From Rhodovastum atsumiense (lineage in GTDB: Bacteria > Pseudomonadota > Alphaproteobacteria > Acetobacterales > Acetobacteraceae), in NCBI GenBank assembly GCA_026225115.1, contig JAMFSE010000039.1, forward strand, positions 1 through 63,707: a stretch of DNA of 63,707 nucleotides. The letters run 5' to 3'. Positions 33,697-42,088 of this stretch are shown here, piece after piece; the first letter of the stretch is position 1; each line of letters opens with the position of its first letter. Made by a program: the position numbers and the translations under genes. Under the pieces are notes generated by a model, which was not told the origin of the DNA, did no database searches, and saw only the letters and a list, made by a program, of their open reading frames with translations.

Positions 33697-35510
33697 ATCT
33701 GCCGCAACCCTGGCCGGCGCCCCTTAGCGCCGTCATCGCAGCCACGCCCACCCGTAGATCCCCCGCGAAAACCTGGATCGCAGCACTCGAATCGGTGAAG
33801 ACCCTGCAGGACAGGCCGGCCCTCACGCTGCCTGAACTGATTCAAGAACTGGCGGCAGTCCATGGCGATAACCCGGCGCTGCTCGGTGAACAGTCGACGT
33901 TGAGCTACCGCGCATTATCCAACCTGGTTGATCGCGTTGCGCGCTGGGCAGCGGGGCAGAACATCGTCGCCGGCGATGTCGTTTGCCTGGCCATGCCGAA
34001 CTGCCCGGAATATTTCGCCATCTGGCTCGGCATCACCCGAACCGGCGCTGTGGCCGCGCTTCTGAACATCCATCTGCGCGGCGATGCGCTGGCGCACAGC
34101 ATCCAAGCCGCCGGCGCCACGCGGATCATCGCTGCCACGGCGCTGCTGCCCGCCATTGAAGAAATTTTGCCAAGCCTGCCGGAGGCATTGAGGGTCTGGG
34201 TATATGGGCAAGCGGCAGCAACCGGACGGGTTGAAATGCTGACCCTTCCGGATTTGATCGAAGGCGCGCAATGCCCGCCGCCGGAACACCGCCCGGCGCC
34301 CAGCGACCTGGCGCTGCTGATCTACACTTCCGGCACCACGGGCATGCCGAAGGCCGCGAAAATCACCCATGCCCGGCTGCTGGAGTGGAGCTACTGGTTC
34401 GCCGGAATGATGGGTGCTGCGCCTGAAGACCGGCTGTATAATTGCCTGCCGATGTATCACAGCATCGGCGGCGTCGTCGCCATCGGCTCCATGCTGGTCA
34501 AAGGCGGCTCGGTCGTCATCCGCGAGAAATTCTCCGCCAGCAAATTCTGGGAAGATATCGTCCAGACCGAGTGCACGATTTTCCAATATATCGGCGAGCT
34601 CTGCCGCTATCTGTTGCTGAGCGCGCCCTCGCCGTTTGAATCCCGGCATCGCCTGCGGCTATGCTGCGGCAACGGCATGAGCGGCAATGTCTGGCAGGCA
34701 TTCGAAGCGCGATTCCAGGTCCCGAAAATACTGGAATTCTACGCCGCCACCGAAGGCAATGTCTCGCTCTATAATTGCGAGGGAAAACCCGGCGCCATCG
34801 GCCGCGTGCCGCCTTTTCTCACCCATCGCTTTCCGATCGCGCTGATCAAATGCGACCCCGTCTCCGGCGAGCCCTTGCGCGGCCAGGATGGATTCTACCA
34901 GCGCTGCGATCCCGATGAGCCGGGTGAGGCGATCGGAAAAATCCAGAATACCGGCGAATCACAATTTGACGGCTACACCGATAAAAACGCCGCCGCCGCC
35001 AAAATTCTGCGCAACGCCTTCACCCCCGGCGACGCCTGGTTCCGCACCGGCGATCTGATGCGCAAGGATAGCGCCGGCTATTATTATTTCGTCGACCGGC
35101 TAGGCGACACATTCCGCTGGAAGGGCGAGAATGTCTCGACCCTGGAAGTGGCGGAAGCCATCAGCGCCTGCCAAGGCGTGCTCGAGGCGGTCGCCTTCGG
35201 CGTCGAAATTCCAGGCAACGAAGGCCGCGCCGGCATGGCCGCGATCACCGCCGATGCGCAATTCTCGCTGCAAACCCTGCAGACGCATCTGGGAAATTCA
35301 CTCCCCAGCTACGCGCGGCCGCTGTTCATCCGGCGCTGCAAATCCCTGGCGCTGACCGGCACATTCAAATTGCAGAAAGAAGCGCTGCGCCGCGAGGGTT
35401 TCGCCAACCCCGCCGCATCAGATGATCTCTGGTTTTTTGACGCCGGCATCGGTAGCTTCATTGCCTGCGACGCCGCAGTCCTGAACCGGATCGCTACAGC
35501 GAAAATATAA
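33600..35510 (+). CDS. Long/very-long-chain fatty acyl-CoA synthetase (FATP-like)
   Basis: ANL-superfamily adenylating enzyme activating fatty acids with ATP and CoA. P-loop motif LLIYTSGTTGMPKAAKITH, YHSIGGVVAIGSML, EFYAATEGNVSLYNCEGKPG and DRLGDTFRWKGENVST are the FATP-type motifs. The conserved KTWIAALE lies upstream of any convenient start, so the true start is probably the ATG at 33600 (97 nt inside the preceding gene) or a rare start near 33690; a GTG at 33795 would cut the conserved N-terminus. Functional link with the overlapping diiron protein is likely. Confidence 0.85.
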   Translation: MGSLQKPAARLRAQFAAHARRRAACRHRGGIINLPQPWPAPLSAVIAATPTRRSPAKTWIAALESVKTLQDRPALTLPELIQELAAVHGDNPALLGEQSTLSYRALSNLVDRVARWAAGQNIVAGDVVCLAMPNCPEYFAIWLGITRTGAVAALLNIHLRGDALAHSIQAAGATRIIAATALLPAIEEILPSLPEALRVWVYGQAAATGRVEMLTLPDLIEGAQCPPPEHRPAPSDLALLIYTSGTTGMPKAAKITHARLLEWSYWFAGMMGAAPEDRLYNCLPMYHSIGGVVAIGSMLVKGGSVVIREKFSASKFWEDIVQTECTIFQYIGELCRYLLLSAPSPFESRHRLRLCCGNGMSGNVWQAFEARFQVPKILEFYAATEGNVSLYNCEGKPGAIGRVPPFLTHRFPIALIKCDPVSGEPLRGQDGFYQRCDPDEPGEAIGKIQNTGESQFDGYTDKNAAAAKILRNAFTPGDAWFRTGDLMRKDSAGYYYFVDRLGDTFRWKGENVSTLEVAEAISACQGVLEAVAFGVEIPGNEGRAGMAAITADAQFSLQTLQTHLGNSLPSYARPLFIRRCKSLALTGTFKLQKEALRREGFANPAASDDLWFFDAGIGSFIACDAAVLNRIATAKI

Positions 35511-35659
35511 AAATGCTAAGGCAAGCAGCCGCTTTTTAAAAAAAGCGGCACAAAAACTTCTGTTAAATAATTGCCGGGAGCCACGAGCTTCTCCGGCCCA
35601 GATTAAAAAATTTTGCGGATGCGCGGGCGGCCAGCCTTTTTTAAAAGCGACCGCTTACT
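35511..35659. repeat. Two-hairpin dispersed intergenic element, copy E4 (degenerate)
   Basis: Between convergent acyl-CoA synthetase and a small leftward gene. The left hairpin is perfect over 9 bp: 35529-35537 against 35540-35548 (CCGCTTTTT with its complement, loop AA). The middle (AAAAACTTCTG ... CCCAGATTAAAAAATTTTG) matches the plan of the other copies but is diverged, and the right end is a run of T then A. Confidence 0.65.
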
Positions 35660-35959
35660 CTACCGCGACAGCCGTTTGCGATTGGCGCGGACGGTGGTGC
35701 GATAATGTTCGATGACTTTGCCGGCGCCCATATCCGCATGGCCGCCCAGAGCCGCCTTGAACATCATATGCCCGCTATCGACCATTGCCTGGACTTTTTC
35801 GGAGACCATCAACTCGGCTTCGCGTTGCGAATCCGCTTCGCCCCTGGCCATTTTTGTCAATCTCAAAGCAATTACCTGCTGAGATTCAATGGCAAGCATC
35901 GTGCTCTGCATGGCCATTTCCGCCCAGTTACCGAATCCAAACGCTGATTTCCGCATCAT
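35660..35959 (-). CDS. Small conserved alphaproteobacterial protein (phasin-like; often labelled antifreeze protein)
   Basis: 99 residues, helical, with a Met-rich N-terminal half and the conserved ending VIEHYRTTVRANRKRLSR. I recall this ending (HYRxxVRANRRRL) in small alphaproteobacterial proteins labelled antifreeze protein without evidence; the helical amphipathic pattern is more like phasins that coat polyhydroxyalkanoate granules. Function unknown. It stands alone, with its own upstream region (35960-36045), and faces the acyl-CoA synthetase gene. Confidence 0.7.
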   Translation of the reverse strand: MMRKSAFGFGNWAEMAMQSTMLAIESQQVIALRLTKMARGEADSQREAELMVSEKVQAMVDSGHMMFKAALGGHADMGAGKVIEHYRTTVRANRKRLSR

Positions 35960-36045
35960 TCCGTCCTCTTTTCAAAATTGGATATGGTGCGGTGCACAAT
36001 GAACCCAAGGGCATCTATCGCATATCTGGGTAGACTGTCGATAGA

Positions 36046-36555
36046 TTAATCTTTGTGGCTTTTGCTGCCGATCCAATCCGTGGCGGCGAAAATCAACCCC
36101 AGTCCCGCGAAAACCACGACAATCAGCACCTGCCAGCCGAGGTTACGGTCATCCTGCTGGCCGATCTCCAGAAAACTAGCCAGCAGATGCACCGCGGCGA
36201 TCACGGTGACGGTGCCGAGCAATCTTAGCTTCAGCCCGCTGAAATCGATTTTGGTCAGCCATTCCGGCCGGCTGTCATCGCCGACCGGGTGAATGCTGGA
36301 GACAAAATTCTCGTAGCCGGACAGCACGACGAGCACCACCAGATTGGCCGCAAGCGACAGGTCGATCAGCGAAATCGTCAGAATGAGGAGGCCCTTCTCC
36401 GTCATCTGCAGCAGCTCCGGCAGCGCATGCGCGATGTCCAGTAGGAAAAAAAGTACCAGCATGCCCAGCAGCAAAATCATGGCGACGTAAATCGGCACCA
36501 GCAGAAAGCGCGAGGCGAACAACAGCCATTCGACGGCGGCAGTGAGCCGGGTCAT
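36046..36555 (-). CDS. UPF0114 (YqhA/TIGR00645) family membrane protein
   Basis: 169 residues with four membrane segments (about 10-34, 52-78, 110-130, 138-160). WLLFASRFLLVPIYVAMI, ISLIDLSLAANLVVLV and LSGYENFVSSI are family signatures. Function unknown; E. coli YqhA is the best-known member. It starts 10 nt after the parC stop, so it may be co-transcribed with parC. Confidence 0.88.
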   Translation of the reverse strand: MTRLTAAVEWLLFASRFLLVPIYVAMILLLGMLVLFFLLDIAHALPELLQMTEKGLLILTISLIDLSLAANLVVLVVLSGYENFVSSIHPVGDDSRPEWLTKIDFSGLKLRLLGTVTVIAAVHLLASFLEIGQQDDRNLGWQVLIVVVFAGLGLIFAATDWIGSKSHKD

Positions 36556-36565
36556 AGGTTAATGC

Positions 36566-38785
36566 TCATTCAAACCTGCCTGATTTCGGAAAGCCGTTGG
36601 GCGGCAGCCGGCCGGCTTGCGCCCGCGCGCCCAGCCAGTCCGTCAGTTTCGTTTCGGTACGAATTTTGTCGCCAAGCTTCCATGTCAGACCCAGGGCGAG
36701 CGCAAAAACCTTCACATCCGCCATGCCGCCATCCTTGTATTTCTGCAAGGTGATGCCAGCACCTTTTGTCATCTCCGGCACGTCGCTCAAAGGGAATATC
36801 AGCAGCTTGCGGTTCTGGCCGATAATAGCGACGTGATCGCCCACGGCCCGCACGCAGCGCGCCAGTTCCTCACCCGGCTTCAAATTCAACAGCTGTTTGC
36901 CGGCCCGGCGTTCGGACGCAAATTCCGCGCCGGGGATGACAAACCCGCGGCCGCCGGTTCCGGCAATCAGATAATTGGCGGCCGTGTCGGGGATGAACAG
37001 ATCAACCACGCTATCCTCATTCGGCAGGTCGATCAGCAGGCGGATCGCCTGGCCATCGCCGCGGCCGCGCGGCAAATCCGCCGCTTTCAGCGTGTAGACG
37101 CGGCCGTTGGTGGCGAGCAGCGCCAGCCGGTCAGTGGAAGAACAGCGCAGCAGAATGGCGCATTTATCGCCTTCCTTGAACTTGAGTTCCGCATCGCTTG
37201 CCAGATGGCCCTTCTGCGCGCGGATCCAGCCTTTTTGCGACAAAATAACCGTTACCGGCTCGCGCTCGACAAAGGCATCGGCGGTGATTTCCAGCACGGG
37301 TGCCGCGGCGCTGATCTGCGTGCGCCGTGCCCCTAGCGCGCCGGCGCCGAATTTCGTCTGCACCTCGGTGATTTCGCTCTCGATTTTCTCCCAGCGTTTT
37401 GCGGGATCTTTCAGCAGCCCCTGCAGGCCCTTCTGCTCGGTCGAGAGTTTTTTATGCTCGGACCGGATTTCCATTTCCTCCAATCTGCGCAGCGAGCGCA
37501 ACCGCATGTTCAGGATCGCCTCGGCCTGTACTTCGGTGAGGGTGAAGGTTTTGATCAATACCGGTTTCGGCTCATCCTCGTTGCGAATGATCCTGATCAC
37601 CTCGTCAAGATTCAAAAATACTGCAAGATAGCCTGCAAGAATTTCCAGCCGCCGGGCGATTGCCTCCAGGCGGTGATTACTACGCCGCACGAGCACTTCA
37701 TGCCGGTGGTTGAGCCAGGCCTGCAGCATGTCGCGCAGGCCCATCACCCGCGGGTTGCGGCTGCCGTCCAGTACATTCATGTTCATCGAAAACCGGGTTT
37801 CCAGCGCCGTTGCCTTGAACAGCGAGGCCATCAGCATTTCCGGATCGACGCTGCGCGATTTCGGCTCCAGCACCAGCCGGATCTTCTCGTCCGATTCATC
37901 ACGGATGTCCGCCAGCAGCGGCAGTTTCTTATCCAGCAGCAAGGTCGCGACATCCTCGATCAACCGCGATTTCTGCACTTGATAGGGAATTTCCGTCACC
38001 ACAATGACCCAGGTGCCGTGCTTCTGTTCCTCGCGCGCCCAGCGCGCCCGGGTACGCAAGGATCCGCGCCCGGTCTCATAGGCCAGGCGCAGGGTTTCCG
38101 CATCCTCGACCAGCTGCCCGCCGGTCGGAAAATCCGGCCCCGGCATATGCGCCAGCAGCGCCGCGACATCGGCCTGCGGGTCGCGGATCAGATGGATCGC
38201 GGCGGCGCAGACCTCGCGGGCGTTATGCGGCGGAATCGACGTCGCCATGCCGACCGCAATGCCGGCAGCACCATTGGCGAGCAGATTCGGGAAAGCCCCC
38301 GGCAGCACCACCGGCTCATTTTCCTCGCCGTCATAGGTGACGCGAAAATCGACGGCGTTCTCATCGATGCCGCGCAGCATCACCTCGGCAATCTCGGTCA
38401 GGCGGGATTCCGTGTAGCGCATCGCCGCGGCATTATCGCCGTCGATATTGCCGAAATTCCCCTGCCCCTCGATCAGCGGAAAGCGCGAGGAAAATTCCTG
38501 CGCCAGCCGAACCAGCGCCTCGTAGATCGAGGCATCGCCATGCGGATGGTATTTGCCCATCACGTCGCCAACGACGCGGGCGCATTTCTTGAAGCCGGAA
38601 CGCGGATCGAGCTTCAGTTGATGCATCGCATAGATCAGCCGGCGATGCACCGGCTTCAGCCCATCGCGCACATCCGGCAGCGAGCGCGCCATGATGGTGG
38701 AGAGCGCATAGGCGAGGTAGCGCTCCGACAGCGCCTCGGCCAGCGGGGTATCTTCAATCAGTCCCGAACTCATATCTATCGGCAT
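36566..38785 (-). CDS. parC: DNA topoisomerase IV subunit A
   Basis: Decatenates daughter chromosomes with ParE. 739 residues: winged-helix breakage domain with catalytic Tyr124 (AAMRYTESRL), [14 protein letters not shown], and a C-terminal blade region shorter than in GyrA (no QRRGGRG-type GyrA box seen). The quinolone-determining segment reads HPHGDASIYEALVRLAQ, so the residue matching E. coli ParC Ser80 is Ala85 while Glu84 is kept as Glu89. It lies between recO and the UPF0114 gene; recO-parC spacing is 5 nt. Confidence 0.95.
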   Translation of the reverse strand: MPIDMSSGLIEDTPLAEALSERYLAYALSTIMARSLPDVRDGLKPVHRRLIYAMHQLKLDPRSGFKKCARVVGDVMGKYHPHGDASIYEALVRLAQEFSSRFPLIEGQGNFGNIDGDNAAAMRYTESRLTEIAEVMLRGIDENAVDFRVTYDGEENEPVVLPGAFPNLLANGAAGIAVGMATSIPPHNAREVCAAAIHLIRDPQADVAALLAHMPGPDFPTGGQLVEDAETLRLAYETGRGSLRTRARWAREEQKHGTWVIVVTEIPYQVQKSRLIEDVATLLLDKKLPLLADIRDESDEKIRLVLEPKSRSVDPEMLMASLFKATALETRFSMNMNVLDGSRNPRVMGLRDMLQAWLNHRHEVLVRRSNHRLEAIARRLEILAGYLAVFLNLDEVIRIIRNEDEPKPVLIKTFTLTEVQAEAILNMRLRSLRRLEEMEIRSEHKKLSTEQKGLQGLLKDPAKRWEKIESEITEVQTKFGAGALGARRTQISAAAPVLEITADAFVEREPVTVILSQKGWIRAQKGHLASDAELKFKEGDKCAILLRCSSTDRLALLATNGRVYTLKAADLPRGRGDGQAIRLLIDLPNEDSVVDLFIPDTAANYLIAGTGGRGFVIPGAEFASERRAGKQLLNLKPGEELARCVRAVGDHVAIIGQNRKLLIFPLSDVPEMTKGAGITLQKYKDGGMADVKVFALALGLTWKLGDKIRTETKLTDWLGARAQAGRLPPNGFPKSGRFE

Positions 38786-38790
38786 GCGAA

Positions 38791-39519
38791 TTAAGCCCCC
38801 GCGCGTTCCTGCAGCAGGTCATAAAGCTGCTGCCGCGCCGGTGGAAGGGGCCGATGCCGGGCGCCGAACACGTCCCGGGCCAGGAAATGCCCGGTAAGTT
38901 TCAGCCCATCCAGGCAATCCTCCGGGCCGGCCTCGGAACCGTCCAGCAGAAACGCCGGCAGCCGCAGCAGCCGGTCCACCCATTCGCCGGCGCCGGAAAG
39001 CGAGACCGCCCGGCCGGTGCGCGGCGAAACAAAGGCCAGTTGGTCGTTGTCGCCGGCGACCGCGGAGCTATCCAGATGCAGGCCAAAGCCGAGCTCGCGC
39101 AGCAGATCCAGCTCCCAGCGGATCAGCGCTGGCAACGGCAGATCGGCGATGTTGATGGCCGCCAGCAGCCTCGCCAGCCCGGCGAAACTTTCGGGATGCG
39201 GCGCACGCTCCGGCAGCGCCCCTGCCGCAAGCGCGCAGGCGGCGTTCAAAATCGCCAGGTTCAGCCGGTCATCCATCGCCAGCGCGGCGCCGGGATGCAC
39301 CATCTCGCCGCTCAAAAGCCCCAGTTGCTCGGCATGCCGCGCCACCCAGCGGGCAGAAATAAGGTTCCCCGGCTGCCACAGCGCCACTTTCCCGCGCGCA
39401 TTGCCGCCCTTCACCAAGCCACGCCAAAGACCGCGGCCGGCGGTCAGCACCGTCACCAACGCGTCGCCTTCCCCGTAAGGGACAGACTCGACGATCGCGG
39501 CGGGCTCTTGCCATTCCAT
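38791..39519 (-). CDS. recO: DNA repair protein RecO
   Basis: Loads RecA with RecF/RecR during gap repair. 242 residues with an N-terminal OB fold (MEWQEPAAIVESVPYGEGDALVTVLT in the first 26 residues, with the typical GEGDALVTVLT core), and helical C-terminal part with RWELDLLRELGFGLHLDS near residue 130. The zinc-binding cysteines of some RecO proteins are missing (Ser and Asp at these places). First gene before parC in this leftward group. Confidence 0.92.
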   Translation of the reverse strand: MEWQEPAAIVESVPYGEGDALVTVLTAGRGLWRGLVKGGNARGKVALWQPGNLISARWVARHAEQLGLLSGEMVHPGAALAMDDRLNLAILNAACALAAGALPERAPHPESFAGLARLLAAINIADLPLPALIRWELDLLRELGFGLHLDSSAVAGDNDQLAFVSPRTGRAVSLSGAGEWVDRLLRLPAFLLDGSEAGPEDCLDGLKLTGHFLARDVFGARHRPLPPARQQLYDLLQERAGA

Positions 39520-39529
39520 GAATCAGAGA

Positions 39530-39605
39530 AAGTAAGCGCTTCTTTTTTGTAAAAAAGAAGCAAAAAACTTCTATTATTCTGGGGCTGGGGCGTTGAGACG
39601 ATCGA
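39530..39605. repeat. Two-hairpin dispersed intergenic element, copy E5 (left half only)
   Basis: A perfect 11-bp hairpin: arms 39538-39548 (GCTTCTTTTTT) and 39551-39561, loop GT. It is followed by CAAAAAACTTCTATTATTCTGGGGCTGGGG as two pieces of the shared core, but the central palindrome is not closed and the right hairpin is missing. It lies just upstream of recO. Confidence 0.7.
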
Positions 39606-39800
39606 CCTTCATCTCAAAGATGTCATCCCATTCCTTTGTTCGATCGCAAGCGCCTATTCCTCCGTCCCGACCTGCTAATAGAGTGCCATCGCGCGCAGAT
39701 GTCGTCAGGGATGGCCGCAGGCCACCGCCGCAGGCGGCGCGGAACGCGTCCTTGACGAGATCAAGCACGGTGGCAGGCTGTTGGCAGGTCGAGGCGCGGT
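39606..39800. other. Gene-free stretch between M20 peptidase and recO
   Basis: About 200 bp after the truncated E5 element. A 64-codon open frame on the minus strand (39574-39768) has no recognisable family, and it overlaps the repeat, so I do not call it a gene. It may be a remnant of whatever truncated E5. Confidence 0.4.
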
Positions 39801-40934
39801 TTAAGCCAATGCCGCTTTCGCAACAGTAGCCAGATACCTCGCCGCCACCGGCAGAATCTCATCGTTATAATCATACCCGGGATTATGCAGAAATTTCGAC
39901 TCGCCATTGCCGATCCAGGCGTAAGAACCCGGAATCTCCAGCAAAAATCTGCCAAAATCCTCAGCGCCCATCGTCGGCGCCAAATCCCGCCTTACCGGAA
40001 ACCCGGCCGCTTCCGCCGCGGCGGCCGCCAGATCGGCTTCGGCCTTATGGTTAATCGTCGGCGGCAGATAACCGCTGATCTCGACGCTTGCGTCAGCGCC
40101 GAATGCTTTGGCCGTGTGCTCGGCCATTTCACGAACCCGCTTATCGAGCATCTGCATCACCTCGGGCGTCAGCGCCCGGAACGTGCCGCCGATCACCACC
40201 GATTCCGGGATCTGATTATTCGCATGCCCCGCCTGCAGCCGGGTCGTGGAAATCACCGCCGGGTCAAGCGGGTTGGCGTTGCGCGCGACGATACTGTTGA
40301 GCGCGATGATCAGATGCGCCGCCGCCTGCACCGGGTCCATCGTGGTGTGCGGCATCGCCGCATGCCCGGCCACGCCCTTTAATGTAATGGCGAAATTCGC
40401 CGCCGCCCCCATGATCGGGCCGTTATGCAGCATCACCGTCCCGGTCTCGAGCCCGGGCCAGTTGTGGTAGCCGAAAATGCGCTCCATCGGGAACCGGCTG
40501 AGCAGCCCGTCCTCCAGCATCGCCTGGGCGCCGCCGAACCCTTCCTCGGCCGGCTGGAAAACGAACTGCACCGTGCCCGCCCAATCCGGATCATCCCGCA
40601 GCAGCGTCACCGCTCCCAGCAGCGAGGCGGTATGCCCATCATGCCCGCAGGCATGCATCACCCCCGCATTGCCCGAGGCATAGGCCAGTCCCGTCGTCTC
40701 GGCGATCGGCAGCGCGTCCATATCGGCGCGCAGCCCCACCGAACGGTTGGACGCGCCGCGCTTCAGCGTCGCCACCACGCCATGCCCGCCAATGCCGGCG
40801 GTGTGTTCCACGCCCATGTCGGCAAGCGCCACGCACACGTAAGCCGCCGTCTCGGATTCCCGCTTCGATAGCTCCGGATGCGCATGCAGATGATGCCGCC
40901 AGCGCTTCATGGTCTCGACAAAATCCAACGGCAT
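39801..40934 (-). CDS. M20-family metallo-amidohydrolase (hippurate hydrolase/IAA-amino-acid hydrolase-like)
   Basis: Zinc amidohydrolase of about 377 residues. Metal ligand motifs: MHACGHDGHTASLLGA, FQPAEEGFGGAQAM and MGAEDFGRFLLEIPGSYAWIG split across the catalytic domain, with the dimerisation domain between. The family hydrolyses N-acyl amino acids. The start at 40934 is supported by AAGGGCTGA just upstream; the longer frame to 41051 overlaps the oxidoreductase gene. It is 64 nt downstream of the oxidoreductase gene and probably in its operon. Substrate unknown. Confidence 0.9.
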   Translation of the reverse strand: MPLDFVETMKRWRHHLHAHPELSKRESETAAYVCVALADMGVEHTAGIGGHGVVATLKRGASNRSVGLRADMDALPIAETTGLAYASGNAGVMHACGHDGHTASLLGAVTLLRDDPDWAGTVQFVFQPAEEGFGGAQAMLEDGLLSRFPMERIFGYHNWPGLETGTVMLHNGPIMGAAANFAITLKGVAGHAAMPHTTMDPVQAAAHLIIALNSIVARNANPLDPAVISTTRLQAGHANNQIPESVVIGGTFRALTPEVMQMLDKRVREMAEHTAKAFGADASVEISGYLPPTINHKAEADLAAAAAEAAGFPVRRDLAPTMGAEDFGRFLLEIPGSYAWIGNGESKFLHNPGYDYNDEILPVAARYLATVAKAALA

Positions 40935-40998
40935 GTTCAGCCCTTTTTCGCGTAAGGCAGGCAGATTGTGGGTTTTGCCGGCATTTGTCGAGAAATTC

Positions 40999-41964
40999 CT
41001 AAACCAGGCCGCTCGCCACCGCGAGCGCCCTGGCCTCGTCGATGGCCGCACTCACCGCCAGCGCCGCGGCCAGCGCCCGCCGGCCGGCCTCGGCATCCAC
41101 GGCCACCGGCGCGCCATCCAGAATGGCGGCAATGAAGGAGAGATGCTCGGCCGCCAGCGCGTCATGATCTTCCCAACTGGCCTGCTCGACCCCGAATTCC
41201 TCAAAACCCGGCAGTTTCATCCCGATATCCCGGCCGATCAGCGTCAGCTTGCGGGCGGAGAAATCCACGGTCAGATAACCCTTCTGGGAGAAAATCCGCA
41301 TTTTGCGCTCGGTTTTCAGCGAAATCCGGCTGGCGGTGATGGTCGCCACAGCGCCGTTGCTGAACTTGATACGGGCATTGGCGATATCCTCATGCGCGCT
41401 GGCAACCGAGGCGCCGACCGCATCCACATGGTCGATCGGCTCATCCACCAGCGCCAGAATCAAATCAAGGTCATGGATCATCAGATCGAGGATCACCGAA
41501 ACATCAGTGCCGCGCTGCTTGAACGGCGCGATCCGAACCGCCTCGATATAGAGCGGTTTGCCCATGCGGGCGGTCACCGCACCGTGCGCCGCGGAAAAAC
41601 GCTCCAGATGCCCCACCTGCAACACCTTGTTCGCAGCCCGGGCCATGCCGGCAAGCGCGACAGCCTGGTCGAGCGTCGCCGCAATCGGCTTTTCCACCAG
41701 CACGTGCTTGCCGGCGCGCAGGGCCTGCGCCGCCAGCTCAAAATGCAGCTCCGCGGGTGCTGCAATAATCACCGCATCGGAAATCTCCAGCAATTCCGCC
41801 ACCGAACGGACCTCGCATCCGGCCTCCCAGGCGACCGCCTTGGCGCGTTCGGCGTCCGGGTCGGCAATGCCGCTCAAACTGGCGCGGTCCGCCGCCGCCA
41901 GCTTCAAGGCATGGAAGCGGCCAAAATGCCCGGCGCCGATCAACCCGATCCTAAGTCGATCCAT
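40999..41964 (-). CDS. Gfo/Idh/MocA family NAD(P)-dependent oxidoreductase
   Basis: 321 residues. The N-terminal Rossmann fold begins MDRLRIGLIGAGHFGRFHAL, then AVIIAAPAELHFELAAQAL and VLVEKPIAATLDQA, the EKP motif being the family mark; a beta-sheet C-terminal domain follows. The start at 41964 has a strong GGAGG site. Acts on a sugar or inositol-like substrate that cannot be named. It is 64 nt ahead of the M20 hydrolase gene and divergent from secD. Confidence 0.9.
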   Translation of the reverse strand: MDRLRIGLIGAGHFGRFHALKLAAADRASLSGIADPDAERAKAVAWEAGCEVRSVAELLEISDAVIIAAPAELHFELAAQALRAGKHVLVEKPIAATLDQAVALAGMARAANKVLQVGHLERFSAAHGAVTARMGKPLYIEAVRIAPFKQRGTDVSVILDLMIHDLDLILALVDEPIDHVDAVGASVASAHEDIANARIKFSNGAVATITASRISLKTERKMRIFSQKGYLTVDFSARKLTLIGRDIGMKLPGFEEFGVEQASWEDHDALAAEHLSFIAAILDGAPVAVDAEAGRRALAAALAVSAAIDEARALAVASGLV

Positions 41965-42088
41965 CTGGCCTCCCTCCAAATCGCTCCGGCATAGGCGCCT
42001 CTCCTTGCATGGGGTTGCGCGCGGCCAACGCCGCAGCCATACCGCTTTCGCTTAGATAAGAGCAATATTCCCGGAGCCGCCGCTTACG

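Noticed and set aside
37454-38794. 446-codon plus-strand frame opposite parC
   Set aside because: Shadow of parC; low-complexity Arg/His/Gln-rich translation.
39574-39768. 64-codon minus-strand frame upstream of recO
   Set aside because: Overlaps the E5 repeat and shows no family features.
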